Below, one piece after another: positions 33,890 through 42,064 of a stretch of 64,000 bases of DNA; positions within the stretch are counted from its first letter, which is position 1, and the number at the start of each line of letters is the position of its first letter. The notes below the pieces were generated by a model that was not told where the DNA came from, ran no database searches, and saw only the letters and a list, made by a program, of their open reading frames with translations. This DNA comes from Halogranum amylolyticum (GTDB taxonomy: Archaea; Halobacteriota; Halobacteria; Halobacteriales; Haloferacaceae). Both the position numbers and the translations under genes were made by a program. Location: positions 1 through 64,000 of the forward strand of contig NZ_FODV01000012.1 of NCBI RefSeq assembly GCF_900110465.1. The letters run 5' to 3'.

Positions 33890-35353
33890 AGGCTAAAACC
33901 CCGCCCTTCAGGGCGGGGATACAGCCGACAATTCCTACACAATCTACCGTCGATAGCAAGGCCGGATATTCCACGCCAATCGACATCATTAACAGAACGG
34001 CGTTCATAACCAGTTATGAAGCCAGAAAATGAGTCGAACCATCCGAACCTTCGAGGCCACAATACCGAACCAGCAACAGGTTCGTGACGACCTCGACCAA
34101 CTTGGATGGGCCGCCTCAAAACTCTGGAACGTCGGTCGCTACTACGCACAAGAACAGTGGGACGAAACGGGCGAGATTCCCGATGACGGGGAACTCAAAG
34201 CCGAACTCAAAGGCCACGAACGCTACACGGACTTGCATTCTCAATCCAGTCAGCGCGTTCTCGAAGAACTCGCTGAAGCGTTCAACGGCTGGTTCGGCAA
34301 GCGTCGGAACGGAGACGACCGTGCCCGACCGCCCGGCTACCGCAAAAACGGAGACTCCCACCCGCGTTCAACCGTGTCGTTCAAAGCGGCTGGCTTCAAG
34401 CACGATGCACAGTTCACCCGTGTTCGCCTCTCAAAAGGCCGCAACCTGAAAGAACACCGTTCGGACTTCATCCTGTGTGAGTACCAGACTCGCCCTGGTG
34501 TTGACCTAACCGAGTGGGACATTCAACAGGTTCGCGCCGTCTACAAACGCGACGAGTGGCGACTCCAATTCGTCTGTCGAACCACCATCGACCCGGAACC
34601 GCCGGGTGACGGAGTGGCGGGTGTTGACCTCGGGATTTGCAACTTCGCCGCCGTCTCGTTCGGCGGTGAATCCGTGTTGTATCCCGGTGGCGCACTCAAA
34701 GAAGACGAATACTACTTCTCCAAGAAGAAAGCCAAGTGCGACGATTCCTCATCCCGAGAAGCCACCCGACTTGACCGCAAGCGAACGGGCCGTCGGACGC
34801 ACTTCTTGCACGCACTCTCAAAAGCAACCGTAAAGGAGTGCGTTGAACGAGGTGTTGGTACGCTTGTCGTGGGCGACCTCGGTGGGATTCGAGAGGACGA
34901 CGAGAACGGTGAATCTCGGAATTGGGGCGACCACGGTAATCTCGACTTGCACGGGTGGGCGTTCGACCGCTTCACGACGCTTCTCGACTACAAGGCGGAA
35001 GCAGAAGGCATCGACGTGGAGTTGGTGTCCGAACGCGATACGTCGAAGTCGTGTTCGGCGTGCGGCCACACGGACGACACTCAGCGAGTTGAACGTGGCC
35101 TGTACGTGTGCGAGAAGTGCGATACGGTTGCGAACGCGGACGTGAACGGTGCGGAGAACATTCGACAAAAGGTACTCCCGAGTCTCGCCACGGATGGCGG
35201 CGATAGGGATAACGGCTGGTTGGCACAGCCAGCGGTTCACCTGTTCGACCGTAGTGAGGGCGTTTTCGCCCCACGAGAACAGTTGTGAACCGCGAACCGT
35301 AATATCCCAACGCGGTCGGGAATCCTCGCCCTTTAGGGCGGGGAGGATGTCAA
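33890..35353 (+). mobile_element. Complete IS1341-type (IS200/IS605-family, tnpB-only) insertion element
   Basis: The left end has ggctaaaaccccgcccttca with a hairpin (33899-33918); the right end has a ctcgccctttagggcggggagg hairpin (35323-35348) followed by gatgtcaac. One tnpB lies between them and no tnpA was found in the window. Both ends match those of the two small elements at 1305-1660 and 11446-11806, so it is from the same lineage. The right end includes the stop codon of the neighbouring membrane protein gene. An omega RNA would be expected to run from the 3' part of tnpB into the right end. Confidence 0.82.
34029..35288 (+). CDS. tnpB: TnpB, RNA-guided nuclease-family protein
   Basis: 419 residues. 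N-terminal helical domain (MSRTIRTFEATIPNQQQVRD) and OB-like part, then RuvC: first Asp in GVAGVDLGICNFAAVSFGG. The second site reads TLVVGDLGGIREDDENGE, with Gly in place of the usual Glu but acidic residues a few positions later. Then the zinc finger CSACGHTDDTQR...CEKCD and the last Asp in VANADVNGAENI. TnpB cuts the donor joint after excision, guided by an omega RNA, which keeps the element in the genome. The C-terminal 45 residues after the motif are variable. Confidence 0.88.
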   Translation: MSRTIRTFEATIPNQQQVRDDLDQLGWAASKLWNVGRYYAQEQWDETGEIPDDGELKAELKGHERYTDLHSQSSQRVLEELAEAFNGWFGKRRNGDDRARPPGYRKNGDSHPRSTVSFKAAGFKHDAQFTRVRLSKGRNLKEHRSDFILCEYQTRPGVDLTEWDIQQVRAVYKRDEWRLQFVCRTTIDPEPPGDGVAGVDLGICNFAAVSFGGESVLYPGGALKEDEYYFSKKKAKCDDSSSREATRLDRKRTGRRTHFLHALSKATVKECVERGVGTLVVGDLGGIREDDENGESRNWGDHGNLDLHGWAFDRFTTLLDYKAEAEGIDVELVSERDTSKSCSACGHTDDTQRVERGLYVCEKCDTVANADVNGAENIRQKVLPSLATDGGDRDNGWLAQPAVHLFDRSEGVFAPREQL

Positions 35354-36528
35354 CGGGTCTGAAACACTGCAGCGAGCAGAAAGAGATACAGCGCCGCACC
35401 GACCAGCGTCGACAGTTCGCCGAGCGTCGTCGCCGCCGGAACCCCGCCGACGAGTCCGACGGTCTGTCCGAAGAGACCGCCCGCGAGTGCGCCGATCGAG
35501 ACGAAGGCGGTGCGGTTCGACGCGCCCGGGAGCGTTCCGATCGCCGGTGGGTAGAACTGGTAGGCGATGCCGACGATCGAGAGGCCGAGGAAGCCGAGCA
35601 GGTTCAATCGGAGATGCGCGAGCACGGCCGACGAAGCGCTGTGGCCGATCGCGAACCCCACTCCGAGAGCGGCGGCGACGACGCCGCAGAGTGCGCCCGC
35701 GAGCACCCCGTAAAACCCCACGCGTCGGCGGTCAGAACGGACGAACAACAGTCCGTACCCCAGGGCGAAGCCGACGACTGCGACGGTCTCGAGCAGTGCA
35801 CCGAGGTAGAACCACGGCGCGTTCCAGAGGTGGACGGCGAGCAGACTCGGTCCGACTGCGCCGGTCGCGAGGACGAGCACGACGAGTCGACGCGGCGGAT
35901 GTGCGACCAAGAACCGCGGGAGGAGTCGAAAGCCCAGTGCGAAAATCAACAGTCCGGCAGTCCCGGCGGCGATGAGATGCGTCACGCGAGGAAAGTAGCC
36001 GTCGAGAAGGGGTGGGAGCGACGTCGCGATCGCGAGCGTCTCGTAGCTGCCGACGGCCAGATAGAGTAAGGCGACGGGGACGAACCCGTTGGCCGTCCGG
36101 TCAACCGGTCGTCGGTCGACGTTCGTCTCTCCCGTCGCAGTCTCGCGTCCCGTGAGATTCGTCCGGAGGGTCCAGAAGAGCGTACCGAGAAAGACGATGA
36201 CGCCGAGCGACCACAGGAGCGCACCCACCGGTTCGAGCCACGACGGCCCGAACTGCAACGACGCACCGACGAGGCTGCCAGTGCCGAGAACGACGAGCGG
36301 AAACTGGACGGCGGGCGCACGCGGGAAGGCGACCGTGCGGGCGAAGTAGCTCGGAACGAGCGAGTAGGCTTTCCCGAACACCATGTGCAGGACGAACCCG
36401 AAGAGCGCCAGAAACATCTCCGTCAGACGGGGGACGCCGACGAGGGCGGCGAGTTGCCACGAGAGGAGCGACAGCGCGCTGACGAGGACGTAGCGTCGTG
36501 CCCACCGTGAGACGGTCGCTGGAGCCAT
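35350..36528 (-). CDS. Polytopic membrane protein (NnrS/haem-copper-oxidase-I-like), possibly denitrification-related
   Basis: 392 residues with about twelve hydrophobic helices. Helices carry conserved-looking histidines: FGFVLHMVFGKAYSLVPSYF, RVTHLIAAGTAGLLIFALGF and SAVLAHLRLNLLGFLGLSIV. The spacing recalls NnrS and the subunit-I-like proteins found near nitrite reductase genes; the assignment is tentative. Its TGA (35350-35352) lies within the last bases of the tnpB element, so the original C-terminus may have been shortened or extended when the element arrived. It is separated from nirK by that insertion. Confidence 0.6.
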   Translation of the reverse strand: MAPATVSRWARRYVLVSALSLLSWQLAALVGVPRLTEMFLALFGFVLHMVFGKAYSLVPSYFARTVAFPRAPAVQFPLVVLGTGSLVGASLQFGPSWLEPVGALLWSLGVIVFLGTLFWTLRTNLTGRETATGETNVDRRPVDRTANGFVPVALLYLAVGSYETLAIATSLPPLLDGYFPRVTHLIAAGTAGLLIFALGFRLLPRFLVAHPPRRLVVLVLATGAVGPSLLAVHLWNAPWFYLGALLETVAVVGFALGYGLLFVRSDRRRVGFYGVLAGALCGVVAAALGVGFAIGHSASSAVLAHLRLNLLGFLGLSIVGIAYQFYPPAIGTLPGASNRTAFVSIGALAGGLFGQTVGLVGGVPAATTLGELSTLVGAALYLFLLAAVFQTR

Positions 36529-36675
36529 GTTGAGCCAAGCGTATATCTCTCTGCCGACACATTAACTCTCCGTCCGTCCTCCCGACAGCGGGGGTGCTGT
36601 CGGACAGTGGACGCGGCGAGAATTGGGGGAAGTCACCCTCGTTTCCGCGGGCGACGAGTTCGGCGGTGGCGACGT
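36529..36675. promoter_or_regulatory. Upstream region of the NnrS-like gene
   Basis: About 145 bp between the minus-strand NnrS-like gene and the small gene upstream of it. tatatctc (36541-36548) on the plus strand and acattaactc nearby could be promoter parts; no gene is seen. Confidence 0.3.
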
Positions 36676-36843
36676 TCACCGGCAGTCGAGCAGCACGACG
36701 CTTTCGGCGGCCTGAATCCACCGTTCCGGGTTCTCACGGTCGTAGATGAGAACCGCCTCCTGTAGTTCGAGGCAGCTGTGCGACGTCGGGACGGACGGTT
36801 CGACTTCGGTGTCGGACGTGCCGGGGTGGTGAGCAGTGGTCAT
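36676..36843 (-). CDS. Small conserved haloarchaeal protein (DUF7331-like)
   Basis: 55 residues from the ATG at 36841-36843. The stretch LQEAVLIYDRENPERWIQAAESVVL matches short haloarchaeal proteins with a Y-D-x-E-N-x-x-x-W-I-Q core; function unknown. An in-frame upstream start would add five residues. It lies between the NnrS-like gene and the PGF-CTERM protein without close coupling. Confidence 0.55.
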   Translation of the reverse strand: MTTAHHPGTSDTEVEPSVPTSHSCLELQEAVLIYDRENPERWIQAAESVVLLDCR

Positions 36844-37040
36844 CTGTCTTCTCTCCACTTAGGTGGACGACAGACACGACGGTAACTGGTCCATCTAGAC
36901 AGCCAACCTCCGAGTTCGAGAGCCGAGTCTAGACTCTGAGCATAGTGTCTCGTCTCTCCGGCGGACGACCCGTCTGACATGAGGCCTCGTCAGAAGAAAC
37001 GTACAGTGAAGTCGGTCATCCACGAACTGTATCATGTAGT
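36844..37040. other. Intergenic stretch without gene
   Basis: About 200 bp between divergent genes. It includes tagacagccaac and tctagactctgagc but no clear TATA box on either strand. Promoters for both neighbours must lie here. Confidence 0.3.
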
Positions 37041-38528
37041 ATGGTGACAATGAACACACGCTCGGAACGGTGGACTACTAGCCTCTCCGTGTGTCTCGTC
37101 GTCCTCACGGTGACGGCGATACCGGGGAGCGTCGCCGCCGAAGCCACACTCGGTAGCACCCCTCCCGGCACAGAGGCGGCGGCCCAGTCAGACGGACGTG
37201 CACCCGCAGTCGAGATGGCGGTCGCCGAGCGAGCACAGCGCCGAGAGCCGGCAGGATCGACAGTCGGCGACCGGCAGGAACGCTCCCTCCAGGAGGAGAC
37301 CTCACCGGCGATCGCCGTCCGGCCGGATGTCGTGCAGTTCCCGAACGAGACGGATGAGCAGTTCGCGGAGACGGTGACCGTCACGAACGAGGGCGACGCG
37401 CCACTGGCAGTCGAGTCGGCGCTACTCGTCGACGCTACCGACGACGAGTTCGCGTACGACGGCCCGTCCTCCTTCACGATCGACCCGAACGAGAGTCGCA
37501 CCCTCACGGTGTCGTTCACACCGTCCACTGCGAGGTCGCAGTTCGCGTCGCTCCGTCTCTTAAGCAACGACTCGAACGCTCCACAGGTTGACGTCTGGCT
37601 CACGAACACGCAGACGGTCGCCGACATCTCTCCGTCGATGGTGTTGGAAGACCGCACGATCGTGAACGCGACGGTGCAAGATGCCACAGTGAACGCTTCC
37701 CAGACAGTCAACCTCTCGTGGCCGTTGACCCGTGACGACGCGGTCGCAGTCGACGCGCTCTCGCTCGTTCCGAGACGCTCGGGCGACTTCGATCTCAGCG
37801 TCGCCAAGAGTTCCGACCGACTCGCCGAGTCGCCGGCGTTTGACCTGACCGACGGTACCGAGTCGTCCGCGTTCGTCCGCATCAACCACACCATCGACAA
37901 CGAGAACGTCAGTGACGTCGACGTCGCGTTCCGCGTCCGGAAGGAACTGTTAGCTGGCAACGAGACTGGGCCGGAGGACGTCGCACTGTACCGCTATCAG
38001 AACGGGTCGTGGGTCGAGCTCCCGACGCAGTTCGTCGGGGAGGGCGGGACGCACTACTTCTTCCGAGCCTCCTCGCCGGGGCTGTCGGATTTCGTCACCG
38101 GCATCAAACAGGCGAAGTTCCGCATCGACGAGGCGGTCGTCAGCGTGACGACCGTCCGGACCGGCGAGGGAGTCGACACGGTGGTCCGAGTGACCAACGT
38201 CGGGAGTGCCGACGGAACGTACGACGTGGAACTCATCCTCCAAGGGGCCGTCGTCGACCGCCGCGAACTGTCGATCGCGCCGGGCGGGACGCGGCAGGCG
38301 ATCTTCGAGCGGTCGTTCGACGCCCCCGGGAGCTACGACCTGTACGTCAACGACCGGTTCGTCGCGAACGTCGCCGTCGTCCGCTCCGAAACGACGGGCA
38401 GAGACGGGCCAGAGGGAGCAAGCGACCTGGACGAGACGGTAACGGCGGCACCGGGGTTCGGTGTCGTCGCTCTCGTCACTTCGCTGCTCGTCCTGACTGT
38501 GGGGCTGACGTTCGGCCGACGGCGCTAG
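37041..38528 (+). CDS. Secreted surface protein with PGF-pre-PGF domain and PGF-CTERM anchor
   Basis: 495 residues. Sec-type signal at the N-terminus (SLSVCLVVLTVTAIPGSVAA), a HYDIN/ASH-like beta domain (about 90-185: FAETVTVTNEGDAPLAVESA, LTVSFTPSTARSQFASLRL), a PGF-pre-PGF-type domain (about 210-355, ending YFFRASSPGLSDFVTGI) and a CARDB-like domain (about 362-450). The tail APGFGVVALVTSLLVLTVG and the basic end TFGRRR form a PGF-CTERM signal, which archaeosortase A replaces with a lipid anchor. It should sit at the S-layer face. A ligand is unknown. Its stop overlaps the convergent histidine kinase gene by 4 nt. Confidence 0.78.
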   Translation: MVTMNTRSERWTTSLSVCLVVLTVTAIPGSVAAEATLGSTPPGTEAAAQSDGRAPAVEMAVAERAQRREPAGSTVGDRQERSLQEETSPAIAVRPDVVQFPNETDEQFAETVTVTNEGDAPLAVESALLVDATDDEFAYDGPSSFTIDPNESRTLTVSFTPSTARSQFASLRLLSNDSNAPQVDVWLTNTQTVADISPSMVLEDRTIVNATVQDATVNASQTVNLSWPLTRDDAVAVDALSLVPRRSGDFDLSVAKSSDRLAESPAFDLTDGTESSAFVRINHTIDNENVSDVDVAFRVRKELLAGNETGPEDVALYRYQNGSWVELPTQFVGEGGTHYFFRASSPGLSDFVTGIKQAKFRIDEAVVSVTTVRTGEGVDTVVRVTNVGSADGTYDVELILQGAVVDRRELSIAPGGTRQAIFERSFDAPGSYDLYVNDRFVANVAVVRSETTGRDGPEGASDLDETVTAAPGFGVVALVTSLLVLTVGLTFGRRR

Positions 38529-40339
38529 CTGCTCGACGACTCGCCGCTGTCTTCCTCTGCTCTCTCGGATCGACCGTCGTCGACCGGGAGAGCGTCGTCG
38601 CTCCCCTCTCGCTCACTCGATGGAGCGTCCGACGCCGCCGGAGACGTTCCGGGGAGGTCGATGGTGACGACCGCCCCGCGAGGCTCCGCGTCGGCGAACT
38701 CGATCTCACCGCCGGAGTTGTCGACGACCCAGTACGTCAGCCAGAGTCCCAGTCCACTCGCGTGTTCGAGCTCCGTCTCGCGCCCCTGACGGAGTGCGGT
38801 CAGTTCCCGTTCGGGGATGCCGGGACCGTTGTCCACGACGACGAGTCGAACCTGCTCTCGACCGCCGTCGTGCACCCCGATCGCCCGCTCCTCGGTCGCC
38901 GTCGCTGGATCGCTCGTCTCGGGTTCTTCGGGATCGGCGGGGTCGGTGACCGACACCTCGACCCGAGGGGTGGCGTCGTCGTTGTGTTCGCAGGCGTTCT
39001 CACAGACGTTCTCGACGGCGCGCCGGAGCGACGGACTCGCCAGTACCCACGACGAATTCGGAAGCGACGTGACGAGCGTGACGTCAGGGTACTCCTCACG
39101 GAGGTCCGCGACCGTCGTCTCGACGAGTTCGGTGAGGTCGACCGGTCGTCGCCGTCGGCCGGTGTCGATCGCCTCCTCGATCTGTCGTGCCTTCTCGCTG
39201 AGTCGGGTGAGATCGCGGCTGGCGCCGAGAACTACCTCCATGGCATCGGCGACTCGGTCGTCGGTCGTGAAGTCGGCGGCGATGTCCGCGTAGTTCATCA
39301 CGACGCTCATCTCGTTTCTGAGGTTGTGTCGCAACACCCGGTGGAGCACCTCGAGACGCTGTCTGTGTTCGCGTACCGCCGCTTCGCGTGCTTTCAGCGT
39401 CGTCGCCAGTCCGTCGAACCCGTCACCGATCTGTTCCCACTCCGACCCCCCGCGCAACGAGACGGAGTAGTCGTAATCACCCCGGCCGAGCGCCTCGAAC
39501 CCTCCGAGCAACCGCTCGGTCTGACGGAGGCTGACGGCGTACTGCCAGTAGCCGAACCCGACCATCAGCGCGAGGACGATGCCGAGTTCGACGCCCTGAA
39601 AGAGGGCCAACGTCTGCAGCCGTTCGTCTAGCGCCGAGCGATCTCGTGCGACGGTGACCGTCCAGCCAGTGGTCTCGACGGACGCCGTCGACCGAACCGA
39701 CGACTCGAACGTGCGGTCGCTCGCGTAGAGCGTCCGTTCGTCGTCGGCGATGCGCACCGTCTTGGAACTGGTTTCCAGCGGTGGTACCGTGTCGAACGCC
39801 GTCTGTGTGTCGAGAAACGACGCCGCCACGAGCGCTCCCTCGACCTCCCCGTCCTGAAAGATCGGCGCGCTGATCAGGAGGACGTGTTCGCTGGACCCGT
39901 TGACCGACCGAACGTCGGCTACGTACGTCTCTCCGTATAGTGCACGTCGGACGTACGTTCGATCACTTCGGTCAGAGCCGAGGACGGACCGCCGGTTCGA
40001 CTCCTCGATGTCGCCTCGGAACGCGACGACCGTCCCGTTCGCCGCGACGATCTGTGCCGCGTAGAATCGAGAGTTGGCGAGGAAGGCGTCGAGAAACTGC
40101 TCGCTCTGATCGAACTGCGCGGCACGTGGGCGCGATGCCACGAGACCGACGTAGTCTCGTTGGTCTCGAACTCTCGAGTCGATCTGACCGGCGGCGAGCG
40201 TGGCCGTCTCGTCGACGCTGTCGTTGACCTCGCTCACGGCGTCGCGTTTGTACTGCTCCAGTGCGACGTACACCGACCCGGCCAACACGAGTGTGACGAC
40301 GACGAGGACGACGGCGAACTTCGTACGGAGCCTCGCCAT
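38525..40339 (-). CDS. Membrane sensor histidine kinase with external Cache-like domain
   Basis: 604 residues. TM1 (about 7-28), an outside sensor domain (about 35-230, Cache-like: RRALYGETYVADVRSVNG and VLLISAPIFQDGEVEGALVA), TM2 (about 240-258), HAMP (about 260-320), HisKA with HRVLRHNLRNEMSVVMNYAD (phospho-acceptor His in VLRHNLRN) and an HATPase with VRLVVVDNGPGIPEREL and the G2 box SGLGLWLTYWVV. The acidic tail (from about 565) is unstructured. The ligand is unknown. The HalX response regulator encoded divergently is the obvious partner. Confidence 0.85.
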   Translation of the reverse strand: MARLRTKFAVVLVVVTLVLAGSVYVALEQYKRDAVSEVNDSVDETATLAAGQIDSRVRDQRDYVGLVASRPRAAQFDQSEQFLDAFLANSRFYAAQIVAANGTVVAFRGDIEESNRRSVLGSDRSDRTYVRRALYGETYVADVRSVNGSSEHVLLISAPIFQDGEVEGALVAASFLDTQTAFDTVPPLETSSKTVRIADDERTLYASDRTFESSVRSTASVETTGWTVTVARDRSALDERLQTLALFQGVELGIVLALMVGFGYWQYAVSLRQTERLLGGFEALGRGDYDYSVSLRGGSEWEQIGDGFDGLATTLKAREAAVREHRQRLEVLHRVLRHNLRNEMSVVMNYADIAADFTTDDRVADAMEVVLGASRDLTRLSEKARQIEEAIDTGRRRRPVDLTELVETTVADLREEYPDVTLVTSLPNSSWVLASPSLRRAVENVCENACEHNDDATPRVEVSVTDPADPEEPETSDPATATEERAIGVHDGGREQVRLVVVDNGPGIPERELTALRQGRETELEHASGLGLWLTYWVVDNSGGEIEFADAEPRGAVVTIDLPGTSPAASDAPSSEREGSDDALPVDDGRSERAEEDSGESSSS

Positions 40340-40486
40340 TGGTGTATGTTACCTATAGGCAGGCAAATAGCCCGTGGTCAATCCACTGTTTTCGACAGTC
40401 TGTCGGTCGAACCGGACGGATTCGCCCCGATCGGCGACACGAACATATTTCGTCGGCAGTCGCCAACGTAGATGTTAACTATTATC

Positions 40487-41056
40487 ATGAGCCATGAACC
40501 GGACGCCACGGTGCTCGTCGTCGACGACGAACGGGAGGTGGCCGACGCGTACGCACTTCGTCTTCGCGGCCGCTACGACGTACAGACGGCGTACGGCGGG
40601 GAGGAGGCGCTGGAGGTCGTCGACGACAGCGTCGACGTCGTGCTGCTCGACCGACGGATGCCGTTCTCGGGTGACAAGGTTCTCGCGAACATCCGAGAGC
40701 GGGGATACGACTGTCGCGTCATCATGGTCACCGCAGTCGATCCCGACTTCGGCATCGTCGACATGCCGTTCGACGACTATCTCTGTAAGCCGATCGAGAA
40801 GTCAGACCTGTTCTCGGCGATCGAACAGCAGCTGGAGGCGGCGTCGTTCGACGACCCACTCACCGAGTTCTTCAGCCTGACCGCCAAACTGGCCGTCCTG
40901 TCAGACGAACGGACCCCCGAACAGTTGGAGGCGTCGAGCGAGTACGTCCGGATGCAACGGCGCGCGGACGAGCTACGCGCCGAGCTGGACGTCCCGTCCG
41001 AGAAGTTCGAGGAGATGATCGAATCGTTCACCGCGATCGACCGGGGGAGCGGATGA
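40487..41056 (+). CDS. HalX-type response regulator
   Basis: 189 residues from MSHEPDATVLVVDDE; an ATG at 40472 would add five residues and sits at the right distance from catattt (40443-40449) for a leaderless message. Receiver domain with the acid pair in VVDDERE, phospho-acceptor Asp in VVLLDRRMPFSGD, and Thr/Lys in MVTAVDP and CKPIEK. The HalX domain (about 125-185, FFSLTAKLAVLSDERTPEQL) is helical, specific to haloarchaea and of unknown output; no DNA-binding domain is present. Divergent from the Cache-type kinase. Confidence 0.85.
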   Translation: MSHEPDATVLVVDDEREVADAYALRLRGRYDVQTAYGGEEALEVVDDSVDVVLLDRRMPFSGDKVLANIRERGYDCRVIMVTAVDPDFGIVDMPFDDYLCKPIEKSDLFSAIEQQLEAASFDDPLTEFFSLTAKLAVLSDERTPEQLEASSEYVRMQRRADELRAELDVPSEKFEEMIESFTAIDRGSG

Positions 41057-41219
41057 GACTCGACGACTCCGTTCGGAACCTCTGTCGGTCGCTACCCCCG
41101 ATCTAGATAGTGAGGGTTGTATCAAGAAGTACCGACCTCAGTATCGAGAACCGTGCTATTCCTGGGATAGCGGCATCTGACTAAACGGAGTTTCGAGAGA
41201 AACCCCAGGTGAGAACGCT

Positions 41220-41969
41220 ATGAAACGTACCCTACGAACGATCCTGACGTTGGTGTTCGCCGCGGCGCTCGTCGGCGCGACGGTAACCGGCAGCGCGGCC
41301 GCCACCCCGGACGACAGCTCGAACGCTCATCCGGACGTGTGCGACGCGACGAACGCCGACATCGACCAGCGTAGCATCGCAGACATCTTCCAGAACGGGA
41401 AGGACAACGACGCCGATATCGACCAGCGCAGCCTGGCCCAGATCTTCCAGAGAGGCGACTGTAACGACGCCGACGTCGACCAGCGCAGCGAAGCTGGTGT
41501 CTTCCAAGATGGCAAGGACAACGACGCCGACGTCGACCAGCGCAGCGAAGCTGGTGTCTTCCAAGATGGCAAGGACAACGACGCAGACGTCGACCAGCGC
41601 AGTGAGGCCGACGTCCGTCAAGATGGCAAAGACAACGACGCAGACGTCGATCAGCGCAGCGAGGCCGACGTCCGTCAGAACGGTAAGGACAACGACGCCG
41701 ATGTCGATCAGCGCAGTGAGGCTGACGTCCGTCAAGATGGCAAGGACAACGACGCCGACGTCGACCAGCGCAGCGAGGCCGACGTCCGTCAAGATGGCAA
41801 AGACAACGACGCCGACGTCGATCAGCGCAGTGACGCGACGGTCGTGCAGGACGGCAAAGACAGCGACGCCGACGTCGACCAGCGCAGCAAGGCCACAGTT
41901 GTGCAGGACGGCGATGACAACGATGCCGACGTCGACCAGCGAAGTACCGCCGTCGTCGTCCAGGGCTGA
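41220..41969 (+). CDS. Secreted curlin-repeat (CsgA-like) protein
   Basis: 249 residues. Sec signal peptide about 1-28 (LRTILTLVFAAALVGATVTG, then SAAA). After a short lead with Cys41, residues 45-249 are 11 repeats of 19 residues: ten complete and one shortened. The core DVDQRSEADVRQDGKDNDA read from Ser gives S-x5-Q-x-G-x2-N-x-A-x3-Q, exactly the consensus of bacterial curlin repeats, whose stacked strand-loop-strand units build curli amyloid. Each unit has about six Asp, as expected for a high-salt version. Cys78 in repeat 2 could pair with Cys41. No CsgB, E, F or G gene is near. It is flanked by sensor and regulator genes. An extracellular amyloid-like fibre or beta-solenoid adhesin is inferred. 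Confidence 0.75.
   Translation: MKRTLRTILTLVFAAALVGATVTGSAAATPDDSSNAHPDVCDATNADIDQRSIADIFQNGKDNDADIDQRSLAQIFQRGDCNDADVDQRSEAGVFQDGKDNDADVDQRSEAGVFQDGKDNDADVDQRSEADVRQDGKDNDADVDQRSEADVRQNGKDNDADVDQRSEADVRQDGKDNDADVDQRSEADVRQDGKDNDADVDQRSDATVVQDGKDSDADVDQRSKATVVQDGDDNDADVDQRSTAVVVQG
41352..41966 (+). repeat. 57-bp tandem repeats encoding the curlin units
   Basis: Ten full 57-bp units and one shortened. Units 3 and 4 are identical over most of their length and units 5-8 differ by a few silent or near-silent changes, which points to recent unequal exchange. Units 1-2 and 9-11 are more diverged and bear Ile/Val/Phe/Thr substitutions at the edge strands. Confidence 0.9.
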
Positions 41970-42064
41970 ACGGACAGACGACCATTTCGCGATAGGAGAG
42001 ACGGGAGTCTGAGGCGTGACGAGGTCACGAGTGGACCGCGGTGGACCCCGACGCGGGCGGCCGC

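Noticed and set aside
41352..41966. CRISPR-like or regulatory tandem array
   Set aside because: 57-bp units without spacers, in frame with a signal-peptide protein; explained by the curlin-like repeats.
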